Assembly (NCBI RefSeq): GCF_002760665.1
Contig: NZ_PDOB01000027.1
Span: forward strand, 1 to 58,912
DNA: 58,912 nt
Origin: Massilia psychrophila
GTDB lineage: Bacteria; Pseudomonadota; Gammaproteobacteria; Burkholderiales; Burkholderiaceae_D
Direction of reading: 5' to 3'
Every line of letters begins with the position of its first letter. Position 1 is the first letter of the stretch. Both the position numbers and the translations under genes were made by a program. The notes below the pieces were generated by a model. It saw only the letters and a list, made by a program, of their open reading frames with translations. It ran no database searches and had not been told where the DNA came from. Below, in pieces: positions 16,410 to 24,461 of the stretch.

Positions 16410-17134
16410 TGTCGAAAGTCCATATCATCTTGCAAGGCAAGGGTGGGGTAGGGAAGTCGGTAGTGGCCGCTCTGCTTTCGCAATATTTGGCAAGCAAGGG
16501 ATCGCCGCCTGCAAACATCGATACCGACCCCGTCAACGCTTCTTTTTCCGGATACAAGGGTCTGGCGGTTCATCACCTCAAAATCATGGAAGACGACGAG
16601 ATCAACCCGCGCAGCTTTGACACGCTGGTTGAAATGATCGCCGCAGCCAGGGGCGATGTGATCATCGACAACGGGGCGTCGTCGTTCGTGCCGTTGTCGC
16701 ACTTTCTCATCAGCAACCAAGTGCCGGCGTTGCTCGCCGAAATGGACCGTCAACTTGTCGTCCACACGGTAATTACCGGTAGCCAGGCGCTGCTCGATAC
16801 CGTCAGTGGATTTGCCCAGCTCGCATCGCAGTTTCCCGGCGAGGCGCTGTTCGTCGTATGGCTCAATCCGTACTGGGGCCCGATCGAGCATGAAGGGAAG
16901 GGCTTCGAGCAGATGAAGGCTTACCAGGCGAACAAGGCCAGGGTTGCCGCGATCGTGCGGCTGCCGGCCCTCAAGGAAGAAACCTACGGCCGGGACCTGG
17001 CCGACATGCTCAAGGATCGCCTGACGTTCGACGAAGCAATCGCACTCGATACGCTGACCATCATGACCAGGCAGCGGCTCAAGATCATCAAAAGCCAGGT
17101 ATTCGGGCAACTCGACAATGCAATGGTGATCTGA
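16409..17134 (+). CDS. traL: TraL, ParA/MinD-like ATPase of the transfer region
   Basis: 241 aa from ATG 16409, equal in length to RP4 TraL; a GTG at 16406 is an alternative. The deviant Walker A GKGGVGKS lies at residues 10-17. Family blocks follow: IDTDPVNASFSGYKGL, DNGASSFVPLSHFLISNQVPALL and WLNPYWGPIEHEGKGFEQMKAY. The start overlaps the traK stop (TGATG). RP4 traL is not essential for transfer and its role is unclear. Confidence 0.92.
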   Translation: MSKVHIILQGKGGVGKSVVAALLSQYLASKGSPPANIDTDPVNASFSGYKGLAVHHLKIMEDDEINPRSFDTLVEMIAAARGDVIIDNGASSFVPLSHFLISNQVPALLAEMDRQLVVHTVITGSQALLDTVSGFAQLASQFPGEALFVVWLNPYWGPIEHEGKGFEQMKAYQANKARVAAIVRLPALKEETYGRDLADMLKDRLTFDEAIALDTLTIMTRQRLKIIKSQVFGQLDNAMVI

Positions 17135-17568
17135 TGGACCCGTTTGACGATCTGATCCGTGAAATTGGCGCCAAGCACGGCATCGCGGTTGGCCGCGACG
17201 ATCCGATCCTGGTTCTGCAGACGATCAACCTGCGGCTGATGCACGACAGCGCCAAGGCCCAGCAGGTCCAGCTCGATCAGTACAAGGAAGAACTGGAAGG
17301 ACTGTCCCAGCGCTGGGGAAATGACGCCAGGGACAAGGCAGAACGCATCCTGAACGCGTCACTGGCCGCCAGCAAGGATGCGATGCAGAAAGTGATGGAG
17401 GAGGGCGCCAGGCGGGCTGCGGCGGCCCTGGTGGGCGAAGTCAATGCCTTGCTGGGGGCAGCTGCCGCGCGCGCCGGCGACGCCAGGAAGCTCGCCTGGT
17501 TAAACGTGTTTGCGTCCTGTGTCACCCTGTGCGCAGCTGCGATCGTGCTGTGGTCCGTCGTCCGCTGA
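17134..17568 (+). CDS. traM: TraM, coiled-coil protein with C-terminal membrane anchor
   Basis: 144 aa (RP4 TraM 145). MDPFDDLIREIGAKHGI is followed by a charged helical region (about 35-115) and one C-terminal hydrophobic helix (LAWLNVFASCVTLCAAAIVLW). It overlaps the traL stop. A non-essential Tra1 accessory protein in RP4. Confidence 0.88.
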   Translation: MDPFDDLIREIGAKHGIAVGRDDPILVLQTINLRLMHDSAKAQQVQLDQYKEELEGLSQRWGNDARDKAERILNASLAASKDAMQKVMEEGARRAAAALVGEVNALLGAAAARAGDARKLAWLNVFASCVTLCAAAIVLWSVVR

Positions 17569-17604
17569 TCGGCAGTGGTATCGTCCCCCTTGGGCGGCGA
17601 AGTT

Positions 17605-18249
17605 TCAGGTCGGTCGCTGGGCAAGAACGAGGACATGCGACAGGCCGGCTCGGCCCATCTGCCGTTCCAGTTGCTCTTTTTCCTGCTTTAACCGGCGCTG
17701 GTGCGCCAGGTTCATGCGCTGGGCTTCCTGCAGCTGGTCCCACTCGCAGGCCAGGCCTAGTTCCTGATGGCGCAGCTTGCGCGTGGCCAGCTCTTCCATG
17801 CGGGGCCCGTGCGTCCCCATGCCTTCCTTAATTTCGCGCACGGTTTCGAGTCGGCCCTGCAGTCGCTGCAGCGTGCCTTGCTGCTGCTCGAGCTGCTGCT
17901 GCCAGCGCGAACGCGCACCTGGCAGGGCGATCAGGCTTGGTTGTTGCGATCTGCACTGTTGCAGCCTGGACGACTGCTGCTCGATGAGGTTTTCCAGCTT
18001 GTCCTCGATCCGTTCGGCCTGGTCGTATTTCGCTTCGACCTGCACCGCCAGGGCCGCACTGTATGTTGTTGCGAGGGTTGTTGCGAGCGTCGTTTCGATG
18101 CGGCCTGCATCGGGCAGGCTGGCTTGCTGGGCTTGCAGCTCACGTGCCCGCTCTGTCAGGCTGTCGGCTTGCAAGTCGGCGTCCTGCACTGGCAAGATCG
18201 CTTGCGTCACCCTGTTTTGCTGCCCGGGTTGGCCCCGTTTCTGATCCAT
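17605..18249 (-). CDS. Coiled-coil protein in the kfrC position
   Basis: 214 aa, with strong heptad-like, Gln/Arg/Glu-rich helices throughout (for example QAERIEDKLENLIEQQSS and QQLEQQQGTLQRLQGRLET). No membrane segment or enzyme motif. In RK2 the order traM-kfrC-kfrB-kfrA lies here, and Kfr proteins are coiled-coil accessory stability factors. The call as kfrC-like is by position and composition. A KorB box (18263) sits 13 bp upstream of the start, as expected for a korB-regulated gene. Confidence 0.6.
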   Translation of the reverse strand: MDQKRGQPGQQNRVTQAILPVQDADLQADSLTERARELQAQQASLPDAGRIETTLATTLATTYSAALAVQVEAKYDQAERIEDKLENLIEQQSSRLQQCRSQQPSLIALPGARSRWQQQLEQQQGTLQRLQGRLETVREIKEGMGTHGPRMEELATRKLRHQELGLACEWDQLQEAQRMNLAHQRRLKQEKEQLERQMGRAGLSHVLVLAQRPT

Positions 18250-18262
18250 GACTTCCTCCGAT

Positions 18263-18275
18263 TTTAGCGGCTAAA
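18263..18275. promoter_or_regulatory. KorB operator (OB) upstream of the kfrC-like gene
   Basis: Exact TTTAGCGGCTAAA, 13 bp before the start at 18249 and just after the kfrB-like stop at 18281. Confidence 0.8.
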
Positions 18276-18280
18276 GTCGG

Positions 18281-18625
18281 TCAAGAAATTCCACGTCCCA
18301 GTTTTATTGATGCCGCCAGCGATGGCTGGGCGGCGCCCTGGACATACTTGACGCTGGAATTGCTCCCGATTTCAGGTACTTTACCGAAATCCGCGAGATC
18401 ATGCCTTACGAATGATGCACCTACCTGCTGATACACGTGGGTGCGGTCCTGGTAGACAATGACGCCCACATGGACCTTGGCTTTGTCGGCCTGAAGGGCC
18501 AGGTGAATGTTGTAAATCCCAGGCTTGACCAGCCCGGCCTTCTCGACTTTGTCGGTAGCCCATTGGCCTTCGATTTCGCTCTGAACGAGGCGCTGCCCAT
18601 TCATGACAAGAAGGCGTTGCTTCAT
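18281..18625 (-). CDS. kfrB: KfrB-like plasmid stability protein
   Basis: 114 aa from ATG 18625 (MKQRLLVMNGQRLVQSE), chosen because GGAGAC lies 5 nt upstream; a longer frame to 18691 has no such signal. Blocks VKPGIYNIHLALQADKAKVH and THVYQQVGASFVRHDLADF, then a C-terminal Lys/Gly end, agree with what I recall of IncP-1 KfrB. It lies upstream of the kfrC-like gene, as in RK2. kfrA, korF and korG, which RK2 has between kfrB and korB, are not present. Confidence 0.6.
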   Translation of the reverse strand: MKQRLLVMNGQRLVQSEIEGQWATDKVEKAGLVKPGIYNIHLALQADKAKVHVGVIVYQDRTHVYQQVGASFVRHDLADFGKVPEIGSNSSVKYVQGAAQPSLAASIKLGRGIS

Positions 18626-18691
18626 TGAAGTCTCCGTGCGGTTCTGAATCAGGGCAGATGTCATCAGTTTTAGTTGTGAGATAGTAGACAT

Positions 18692-18956
18692 GCAACCCGT
18701 TATTCTAGCCCATTCTGTTTCGATTTATCATCGTTACTGGAAGCACCGTTTACAATTTAATCATACTTGTGAGAATTCGTGATTTTTATAGATTGGCGGA
18801 CACCGGCGGCGGGGCCGGCCCCGCTGTGCATGATTGATTGGAAACCTGTTTGCTGATATTCGGCTTGAGCGTTTGCAGCAACTGTCAATTTTGCTCCGCG
18901 ATGCCTTCCGCGCTTCCATCTGGCCGCGCAGCGCGGATAACGGTGCCTGGGCTTTC
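18692..18956. other. Gene-free stretch between kfrB-like gene and korB
   Basis: AT-rich at 18700-18790, then a perfect 16 bp palindrome GCGGGGCCGGCCCCGC (18809-18824). No gene seen. This is where kfrA, korF and korG would lie in RK2. Confidence 0.5.
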
Positions 18957-19024
18957 GCGCGAGCAGGCGCGTTTCATTGCGCCTGCTCGCGCCGGCCGCG
19001 TGCAGCCGTCAGCACGCGGCCGGC
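18957..19024. terminator. Tandem strong hairpins downstream of korB
   Basis: Stem 1: 14 bp perfect arms GCGCGAGCAGGCGC (18957-18970) and 18979-18992, loop 8. Stem 2: 13 bp perfect arms GCCGGCCGCGTGC (18991-19003) and 19012-19024, loop 8. They begin 39 bp after the korB stop at 19063, in the direction of transcription. No T-run, so Rho-assisted termination or mRNA protection is likely. Confidence 0.55.
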
Positions 19025-19062
19025 CAAGTCAAATCATTCGCCCGGCAGGCTTGCTGTTGAGA

Positions 19063-20067
19063 CTAGCCTTCGAGGACGGCGACAAGCCGTACGTCCGCCA
19101 GGCTGGCCTCAAACTCCTTGCCGTCGTCCCCATATTTCAACCAGGCATACCCTTCCGCCGGGGGGCGCCTGGTGAGCATGAGCCGGGCAGGGCGGCCGTC
19201 GTGCTCAACCTGGACGATCGCCTTTTTCAGCTTCGACGAATCGGCCTCCTTTCCCGTCTTCGGACCTGGTTCTTGCTCGCCCGCCTCACCATCGGTATCG
19301 GTCTGTCCGGACCCGAGATCAACCGTCACCGGGTCGTGTTGACCTCCGTCCTTGTTCTTCTCGGAGAGGAATTCGCGCAACAGCTTGACTTCGCCACGGG
19401 TAATCTCCTGGGTTGGGACGCTCAGCCAACCCTCGACTGCCTTGGGATTTTCCTTGTAGGCAGTCGCCAGCTCATTGACGACCGTTACATCATTCGCCCG
19501 GCCGTTGTTAAACACGACAGCGATTGGCTCTGGCAGATCAAGCAGCGTGACATACTGCGTCACCCAGGAGGCCGACTTGCCCCAGCGCTCGGCAATTGCC
19601 TTCTTTTTTTTCCCGCCGGCGAGCTTGCGGCCGATTGCGTTGGCGATTTCCCGCGGCGCCTGGCCTTCGCGCTGGATGTTCTCGATGATCTGGTCGTCGT
19701 CATCGTGTTCGTTATCGATAAACGCCGGCAGCACGGACAGCCCCTTGAACTTGCCGGCACGATAGCGGCGGTGGCCGTGATTGATGATGTAACGGCCTGG
19801 CACCGCCTCGTTATCGCGCAGCGAAAGTGGTGTCTTCGGACCCTTTGGACCGAAGCTGCCTGCCAGCTCGGCGATGCTTTCAGGCCGAAAACCGGGATTG
19901 TCCTGGGTGCGTGGCTGGTTCGGGTCTTCGTCGATCAGGTCGGTGGCGATCATGAGAGGCCCGCGATCGCGCGGTTCCTGCGTGGGCTCGTCCAGCAGCG
20001 ACGACAAGTCGCCCATGCTGTCAAGTCCGAGGCCGGAAACGCCTTTTTTGGGAATAGGTGCGTTCAT
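19063..20067 (-). CDS. korB: KorB, ParB-family partition protein and global repressor
   Basis: 334 aa (RK2 KorB 358). It has a ParB N-terminal domain with INHGHRRYRAGK and IIENIQREGQAPREIANAIGR, and a helix-turn-helix KKKAIAERWGKSASWVTQY. An acidic linker (about 235-265) precedes a C-terminal SH3-like dimer domain (AYAWLKYGDDGKEFEASL context). RK2 KorB binds TTTAGCSGCTAAA boxes as a CTP-dependent clamp, and acts both in partition with IncC and in repression with KorA or TrbA. Seven exact boxes occur in this window. It overlaps incC by ATGA. Confidence 0.95.
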   Translation of the reverse strand: MNAPIPKKGVSGLGLDSMGDLSSLLDEPTQEPRDRGPLMIATDLIDEDPNQPRTQDNPGFRPESIAELAGSFGPKGPKTPLSLRDNEAVPGRYIINHGHRRYRAGKFKGLSVLPAFIDNEHDDDDQIIENIQREGQAPREIANAIGRKLAGGKKKKAIAERWGKSASWVTQYVTLLDLPEPIAVVFNNGRANDVTVVNELATAYKENPKAVEGWLSVPTQEITRGEVKLLREFLSEKNKDGGQHDPVTVDLGSGQTDTDGEAGEQEPGPKTGKEADSSKLKKAIVQVEHDGRPARLMLTRRPPAEGYAWLKYGDDGKEFEASLADVRLVAVLEG

Positions 20068-21179
20068 GCTGCGATCTCCATCTTTTCAAATACATATGCG
20101 GCCACAGCCCGCACTTCCTGGCTCGCCTTGCGTGCCGTGGTCTTCTTGATTTTCCACACTGGCACACCCGTCGCCATGGCGTCAGCGATGCTGCCACGCC
20201 GGCCGATCTCCAGAGGAATCATCAGCTGGGGGTAAGCGGCTTTCAGCTCGGCCAGGTTGCGGACCTGGCGCGGATCGCGCGCATCGACCATGTTCGGCAG
20301 CATGCCAAGGAACTTGAGCTTCGGATTGAGCTTGCGAATGTTCCCGATCACGGTCAGCATCTTCCTGATGCCCTGGATGCTGTAGGCTTCCATCTGGATC
20401 GGCGACAACACGCAATCGGACGCGTTCAGGGCGCTGGCCAGACTGACATTAAGTGACGGCGCGGTATCGATCAGCAGTACGTCGAAGTACGCGGCCAAAG
20501 CCTCGACGTTCTGCTTGAACGCGCCGGCAACCTGGTCAAACTTGCGCATGTTGACGTCGGCCATTGCATTGTCGGCTGCGATCACCCGCACGAGGGGCCC
20601 GTCGGGCAGCCCTGCTAACGCAGCGTGAAGGCTGTCAGTACTGCTTGGCTCGAACATTTTACTGGCTGTGCAGAAGGTCTCGAACTGCCGCAGCGTGGAA
20701 GCGACGTTTCCTTGAGGGTCGAGTTCGCAGACAGCCACGCGTAATCCGCGCTCCAGAAAGTCAAACGTCAGATGCGCGATGTTGGTCGACTTGCCGTCGC
20801 CGCCCTTTTGCTGTGCGACCGTAACCACTTTCATTGTTTTGCTTCCCGTTTTCTGGCCGCGTCCTGCGCCCATTTCTTCACTATGAAGGCCTGATGCTCC
20901 GGCAGCACGGCTGATACCCGCTCGTATCCCTCGGGCAGGCTCTTCGCTTCGAATGCGGCCCAGACCCGCTGCACCGCCTGCGACACCGCCCCCCTGGTCA
21001 GAGAGAGCGATTTCACGAAGCTCGATTGCTGCTGGCCTTCCACCAGCACCCCGCGGGCTATCTCGATCGTCTGCTGGCCAACGTCCAAGCTTTTGATCGC
21101 GGCCTGGAACTGTGCCTCGGTTAATTGCTTTTTCATCCATTTCACCCATAGTCATCACCCCGCGCCTTTGGTTGAACAA
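20064..21179 (-). CDS. incC: IncC, ParA-type partition ATPase (long and short forms)
   Basis: 371 aa long form, and a 256 aa short form starting MKVVTVAQQKGGDGKST at 20834. The deviant Walker A KGGDGKST, DPQGN and DTAPSLNV motifs mark a ParA ATPase. As in RK2 (IncC1/IncC2), the long form's N-terminal part overlaps korA in another frame. The long-form start is uncertain: ATG 21179, 21149 or 21140. The short form overlaps the korA stop. It works with KorB in plasmid positioning. Confidence 0.93.
   Translation of the reverse strand: MFNQRRGVMTMGEMDEKAINRGTVPGRDQKLGRWPADDRDSPRGAGGRPAAIELREIALSDQGGGVAGGAAGLGRIRSEEPARGIRAGISRAAGASGLHSEEMGAGRGQKTGSKTMKVVTVAQQKGGDGKSTNIAHLTFDFLERGLRVAVCELDPQGNVASTLRQFETFCTASKMFEPSSTDSLHAALAGLPDGPLVRVIAADNAMADVNMRKFDQVAGAFKQNVEALAAYFDVLLIDTAPSLNVSLASALNASDCVLSPIQMEAYSIQGIRKMLTVIGNIRKLNPKLKFLGMLPNMVDARDPRQVRNLAELKAAYPQLMIPLEIGRRGSIADAMATGVPVWKIKKTTARKASQEVRAVAAYVFEKMEIAA
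20831..21136 (-). CDS. korA: KorA transcriptional repressor
   Basis: 101 aa from MKKQLTEAQFQAAI, the RK2 KorA start and length; an ATG three codons upstream is less likely. Blocks VGQQTIEIARGVLVEG, the helix-turn-helix SLTRGAVSQAVQRVWAAFE, and the dimerisation tail LPEGYERVSAVLPEHQAFIVKKW. RK2 KorA binds GTTTAGCTAAAC; one exact copy lies at its own promoter (21207-21218). Its tail is related to the C-terminus of TrbA (24462-24860). Nested in the incC1 reading frame. Confidence 0.96.
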   Translation of the reverse strand: MKKQLTEAQFQAAIKSLDVGQQTIEIARGVLVEGQQQSSFVKSLSLTRGAVSQAVQRVWAAFEAKSLPEGYERVSAVLPEHQAFIVKKWAQDAARKREAKQ

Positions 21180-21206
21180 AGCCGGTGTCAGCCAGCCACG
21201 CAGATA

Positions 21207-21250
21207 GTTTAGCTAAACTTATTGATAAAGTCAATAATTTAGCGGCTAAA
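21207..21250 (-). promoter_or_regulatory. korA-incC-korB promoter with KorA (OA) and KorB (OB) operators
   Basis: Reading leftward: OB TTTAGCCGCTAAA (21238-21250), then -35 TTGACT, 17 bp, then -10 TAAACT embedded in a perfect OA GTTTAGCTAAAC (21207-21218). OA over the -10 with OB just upstream of the -35 is the RK2 korA promoter layout. Cooperative KorA-KorB repression is therefore expected. Confidence 0.9.
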
Positions 21251-21449
21251 GCGCACAGGTGTTCAATAAAGCAGCCATCACTGACCAAGCGACGAAGTAA
21301 GCCATGAAGGTAAAGCTGGCAAATGTACCTGGCATATCCCATAACCACAGCACGAGGAAGAACTGAAACACGCGGTCTAGGGTTACTACATATCTAAGCA
21401 ACGGCCATACAGAGACCGTACCCAGATACCCGTAAAGCAGAACTGCCAC
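21246..21449 (-). CDS. Small hydrophobic membrane protein upstream of korA
   Basis: 67 aa from GTG 21449 with an excellent ribosome site (GGAGG, 4-5 nt spacing). Almost wholly hydrophobic and aromatic, with two likely membrane helices (about 1-35 and 38-62). It has no Cys-box and I see no known family. Its last codons overlap the KorB box of the korA promoter. It may be a real small membrane protein expressed into the central control operon. Confidence 0.45.
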   Translation of the reverse strand: MAVLLYGYLGTVSVWPLLRYVVTLDRVFQFFLVLWLWDMPGTFASFTFMAYFVAWSVMAALLNTCAL

Positions 21450-21568
21450 GCGCCTCCTTCGACGCAGGCCACGAAGCTGCAGGGGAAAGACGGTCGGTCT
21501 TCGGCGTCGGGAACTCGAATATTTTCAGCTTGGCTTGACCCTTTCTCGATTTCGAGTTTCAATGCTGG

Positions 21569-21955
21569 TCACAGGTCTCCGCGCCTGGGTCTGAGTATGT
21601 CAGTGCTCAGACCAAGCCCCCGGAGCGATCCGGGGAGCTTCAACTCCAACACTTGCAGCTTCCGCCGGCTCAACTTGAACCTGCCACCACCGACTATGCT
21701 TCTGCCACGCGTCGCCTCCGTCTTCAAATGGTATCGAAACACCTTACCGCGCTCCCGCTTGGTTCCGTCCCGATTTGCTTCGCAAATCTGAACGGCTGCT
21801 TCAAGTTGGGCCGGATGAATCCGACCCCTAAAACCCAAACAAACCCTGTCAACGCTAACAATGAAGTCTGCAACGTGCAAACGCCTGACCGATGGCGTTT
21901 GTCCTCGTTCGCCCGCATAAAACGCCTTGTGCGTCGTTCTGAACCGTTTCGTCAT
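21569..21955 (-). CDS. Hypothetical basic protein, doubtful
   Basis: Open frame of 128 aa from MTKRFRTTHKAFYAGERG, strongly basic, with no recognised domain and only a distant GAGG upstream. It could be a real small gene or a chance frame. The region up to oriV has no better candidate. Confidence 0.25.
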   Translation of the reverse strand: MTKRFRTTHKAFYAGERGQTPSVRRLHVADFIVSVDRVCLGFRGRIHPAQLEAAVQICEANRDGTKRERGKVFRYHLKTEATRGRSIVGGGRFKLSRRKLQVLELKLPGSLRGLGLSTDILRPRRGDL

Positions 21956-22437
21956 TTTTGCCAATAGCGACCTCACCAGGCTGTCTGCGTGAAGCAGTTC
22001 GCGCGGGCAGCCACCGGCAGGCGCGCCACATGGCTTCTTCCTGGCGTAAACCAGTAGCATCTGAAACCGGTCGGCTTCCGATCGGGCCTCGGCCCGCTTG
22101 CAGCTCGGATGTCCTGTTATCCGCCCTGAGCAGGTGCCTTTTTTCGTGTGCCTGTCATTCTGATGTTTTTATCTTGTTTTCTTGGAGCGCTTAGCGCGAT
22201 CTGTTGTGCTTGGTTGTTTTCGAAATTTGAGCAGCTAAAAACGCGTAATTTCTCCTGTAGCGGTTGCGCGGGGCAGTATTCCCTTGTGCGCGAAGCGCAG
22301 TCTGGATTTCCCCTCACGGGGTGCCCGCAACGCGGGCGGGGTGGTGGATTAAAATGCCACGGTCACGTGCATATTAAAAAAAGGATTAAAAAACGATTAG
22401 GGCCGCCCTGCTTCCCTATGAAAAACAGCCACTTTGC
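21956..22437. other. Origin-proximal stretch, AT-rich at its right end
   Basis: No supported gene. An A-rich tract at 22375-22400 immediately precedes the first iteron and could be the strand-opening region of oriV. One near-miss of a KorB box (gagcagctaaaa, around 22227) is present but not consensus. Confidence 0.45.
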
Positions 22438-22857
22438 GGGAGTCAGATGCCGCTACTGCGGGAACCGGATGCCGTAGGAGCGGGTGTCAGATGCCGTTTG
22501 CCGGGAACCAGATGCCGCACCCTAATCGGGTGTCAGATGCCGTGGCTGCGGGTGGGAGTCAGATGCCGCAGCGGTCCGGCCGCTGAAAACGGTGCGCCGG
22601 CAGCTGGCAAGGCGGTACGCCGGCCATTTTGAGCTTGATTCACGTGGGTGGGAGTCAGATGACGTCAGATATGTCGGCGCAGAATGACCATGAAATGCCA
22701 CAAGCGGGAGTCAGATGCCGTGGTTTTGCACTTTCAACGGCCAGACGACCGGCAATGAAGCTTCTCGCCAGGTCGATCGCACCAATGAAAAGCCTCACAG
22801 GGGTCAATGAACGACGCCAGCCACCGCAATCTGCGCCTAGGTGGGAGTCAGATGCCG
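22438..22857 (+). repeat. oriV: oriV iterons, nine direct copies
   Basis: Core GGGAGTCAGATGCCG, with variants GGGAACCAGATGCCG and GGGTGTCAGATGCCG. Starts: 22438, 22460, 22482, 22503, 22528, 22554, 22650, 22706 and 22843. The first four are 21-22 bp apart (two helical turns), then spacing widens; the copy at 22650 ends GACG. All lie on one strand, 13 bp from the 3' end of the initiator gene. This is a typical iteron vegetative origin for a TrfA-type initiator; binding is inferred. Confidence 0.88.
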
Positions 22858-22870
22858 CAGGGTGCGAACG

Positions 22871-23857
22871 TCAAAATTGCTCGAAACCGACTTGCGGAGC
22901 GTTGAAGGCTGCATTGTTTTCGCGCTCCTTACGCTTTTCGAGGTGGCGCGCCTGGCTGGCCGAGGGCTTCTTGCGCACTGACACGAGATCGGATTTCGGA
23001 TCGATCTTCCACTCGAGCAGGGCGCCGATGCTTTTGAGCTTTTCCACGGCAACGCGCAGCTGCTTGCGAAAGTCCGTCAGCCGCTGGTCCGATTTGCTGC
23101 CGCACAGGTCACGGATCGTCTCGACCTTGTAGTCGAACGGCTCTGCATGGGATGAATAAAACGCATGCAGCCATTTCGCGAGATTGTTCGATTTGAGGCG
23201 CTTGCGCTGTTCCCAGTCGACCCGCGTATATCCCTCCGAAAACAGCTTGAGCATTTTCTCGCTGAAAACAACCACGTATGCCTGCAAGTTTTCGTCGTAG
23301 AAGTATTCGCTGATCAGGCCGCCGGCAAACCTCTTGCCTTCCTTGACCCAGCGGATCTCGACGCTTGTGCTTCGCAATCGCATGATGTCCTCGGCCAGCT
23401 GCTCATGCTGCGTGCCGCCGGTGCCGCGATCGAGCGCTTTTAATAACGCATTCGACGAGAACTGGACACGGTCGCCGAGCGCCTTGCCGCGCGCCAGGTG
23501 AATCAGCTCTTCCCATACGTCCAGGTCGCTCTGATTGAAGCGCTCGCCTTTGACGCGCACCTCGATGCCGTCGACGGCAGCGATGAGTTCGCGCTTTTTT
23601 GCGGTAGGCCTGATCTGGCTGATCGAAAACAGCGAGCCGCGCAGTGCGGCATTCGGGATGCCGCGCACGGTGTCGGGCCACAGGTCCAGACCCATTTGAG
23701 GCGAATTGTCGGTCTTGACGGCGCGCGATTTTGCCGCTTGCACCGCCGGCGTGCTTTTCACCACCGTGGGCGCGCGGCGGCGCCGCGGTACCGGTGTCAC
23801 AGGCGAAATATCGGATGGGATACCGGCGTTTGTTGCAGTCATATCTGTTTCATTCAT
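22871..23857 (-). CDS. trfA: TrfA-family replication initiator
   Basis: 328 aa from ATG 23857, chosen because AGAGG lies 9 nt upstream; the ATG three codons earlier abuts it. Family blocks: GIPNAALRGSLFSI, GERFNQSDLDVWEELIHLARG, ALDRGTGGTQHEQL, LSEGYTRVDWEQRKRL and HAFYSSHAEPFDYKVETIRDLCGS, which form paired winged-helix domains that bind iterons. QMGLDLW near residue 54 resembles a beta-clamp binding motif. Length lies between RK2 TrfA-44 (382) and TrfA-33 (285). An N-terminally shorter form cannot be excluded. The iterons lie downstream. Confidence 0.93.
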   Translation of the reverse strand: MNETDMTATNAGIPSDISPVTPVPRRRRAPTVVKSTPAVQAAKSRAVKTDNSPQMGLDLWPDTVRGIPNAALRGSLFSISQIRPTAKKRELIAAVDGIEVRVKGERFNQSDLDVWEELIHLARGKALGDRVQFSSNALLKALDRGTGGTQHEQLAEDIMRLRSTSVEIRWVKEGKRFAGGLISEYFYDENLQAYVVVFSEKMLKLFSEGYTRVDWEQRKRLKSNNLAKWLHAFYSSHAEPFDYKVETIRDLCGSKSDQRLTDFRKQLRVAVEKLKSIGALLEWKIDPKSDLVSVRKKPSASQARHLEKRKERENNAAFNAPQVGFEQF

Positions 23858-23908
23858 GAACGTCATCCTCTGCCGCTACGATATCATTGGGAAACTTTGG
23901 TGTCCATG

Positions 23909-23927
23909 TATATCAGAATAGGATATA
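23909..23927. promoter_or_regulatory. Inverted repeat upstream of trfA
   Basis: TATATC-N7-GATATA, 52 bp before the trfA start, inside the likely trfA promoter. A candidate operator; no KorA or KorB consensus box lies on this side. Confidence 0.35.
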
Positions 23928-23929
23928 CC

Positions 23930-24408
23930 GAAAATAGTTCCTGCCGCTGAGGGATGCTGGCTGTGAGCGAGGCGCGCAGCGCCGGACGGATCGTTGACGC
24001 TGCATCCAGCCGTGCGCGCAGGTGCCGGGCTGGCAGTGCCATGCGGGGTCAGGCAAGCGGGTGGCCTGAAAAGTGGCCGCCAGGCGGCCAGTCGCGCAGC
24101 GACCGAGCACGGCGCTCGGGCAAGCTTCGACGGGGCATCCCCGGTTTTCGTGAATGCGCTTAACGGTCACGAAAATGCCCCGTGCGCCCTTGACGTTGCC
24201 CTGCCTCTTGCCTTGTGTGGCAAGTTCGTCTGCGCACACCCGCCTGGTGTCTCCAGGCGTATTCGCTACTGTCGTTGTCCTTTTTACACGTGGCATTCTT
24301 GTGTACTCTGATCGGGCTATCCTGAAAGGGGCGATCACGGTTAATATTGTCGAGATATTGAAGCGATAACATGGTTGACTGATATGCCGGGCTGACTGGA
24401 TGAAGGCA
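23930..24408. other. Divergent regulatory interval trfA / trbA
   Basis: No supported gene. Holds the palindrome GGCCGCCAGGCGGCC near 24080-24096 and an inverted repeat TTTTCGTGA (24145-24153) / TCACGAAAA (24167-24175). RK2 has overlapping divergent trfA and trbA promoters at the equivalent place. Confidence 0.45.
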
Positions 24409-24447
24409 ATTTAGCTGAATATTCCCCATAAAACTTTAGCGGCTAAA
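24409..24447. promoter_or_regulatory. KorB operator (OB) with KorA-like half site before trbA
   Basis: Exact TTTAGCGGCTAAA at 24435-24447, 14 bp before the trbA start. ATTTAGCTGAAT at 24409-24420 matches the KorA operator at 9 of 12 positions, so it is only a weak candidate. Confidence 0.7.
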
Positions 24448-24461
24448 ATCGTTCGCCCCAC

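Noticed and set aside
22222-22236. Eighth KorB box (gagcagctaaa)
   Set aside because: Departs from the consensus in the left half.
22438-22857. CRISPR array
   Set aside because: Repeats are 15 bp with irregular short gaps, lie beside a replication initiator gene, and fit iterons; no cas genes.
23913-24338. 141-codon minus-strand frame between trfA and trbA
   Set aside because: No ribosome site or similarity; lies in the divergent promoter interval with palindromes.
24409-24420. Second KorA operator before trbA
   Set aside because: Only 9 of 12 positions match; kept as a weak note, not a call.
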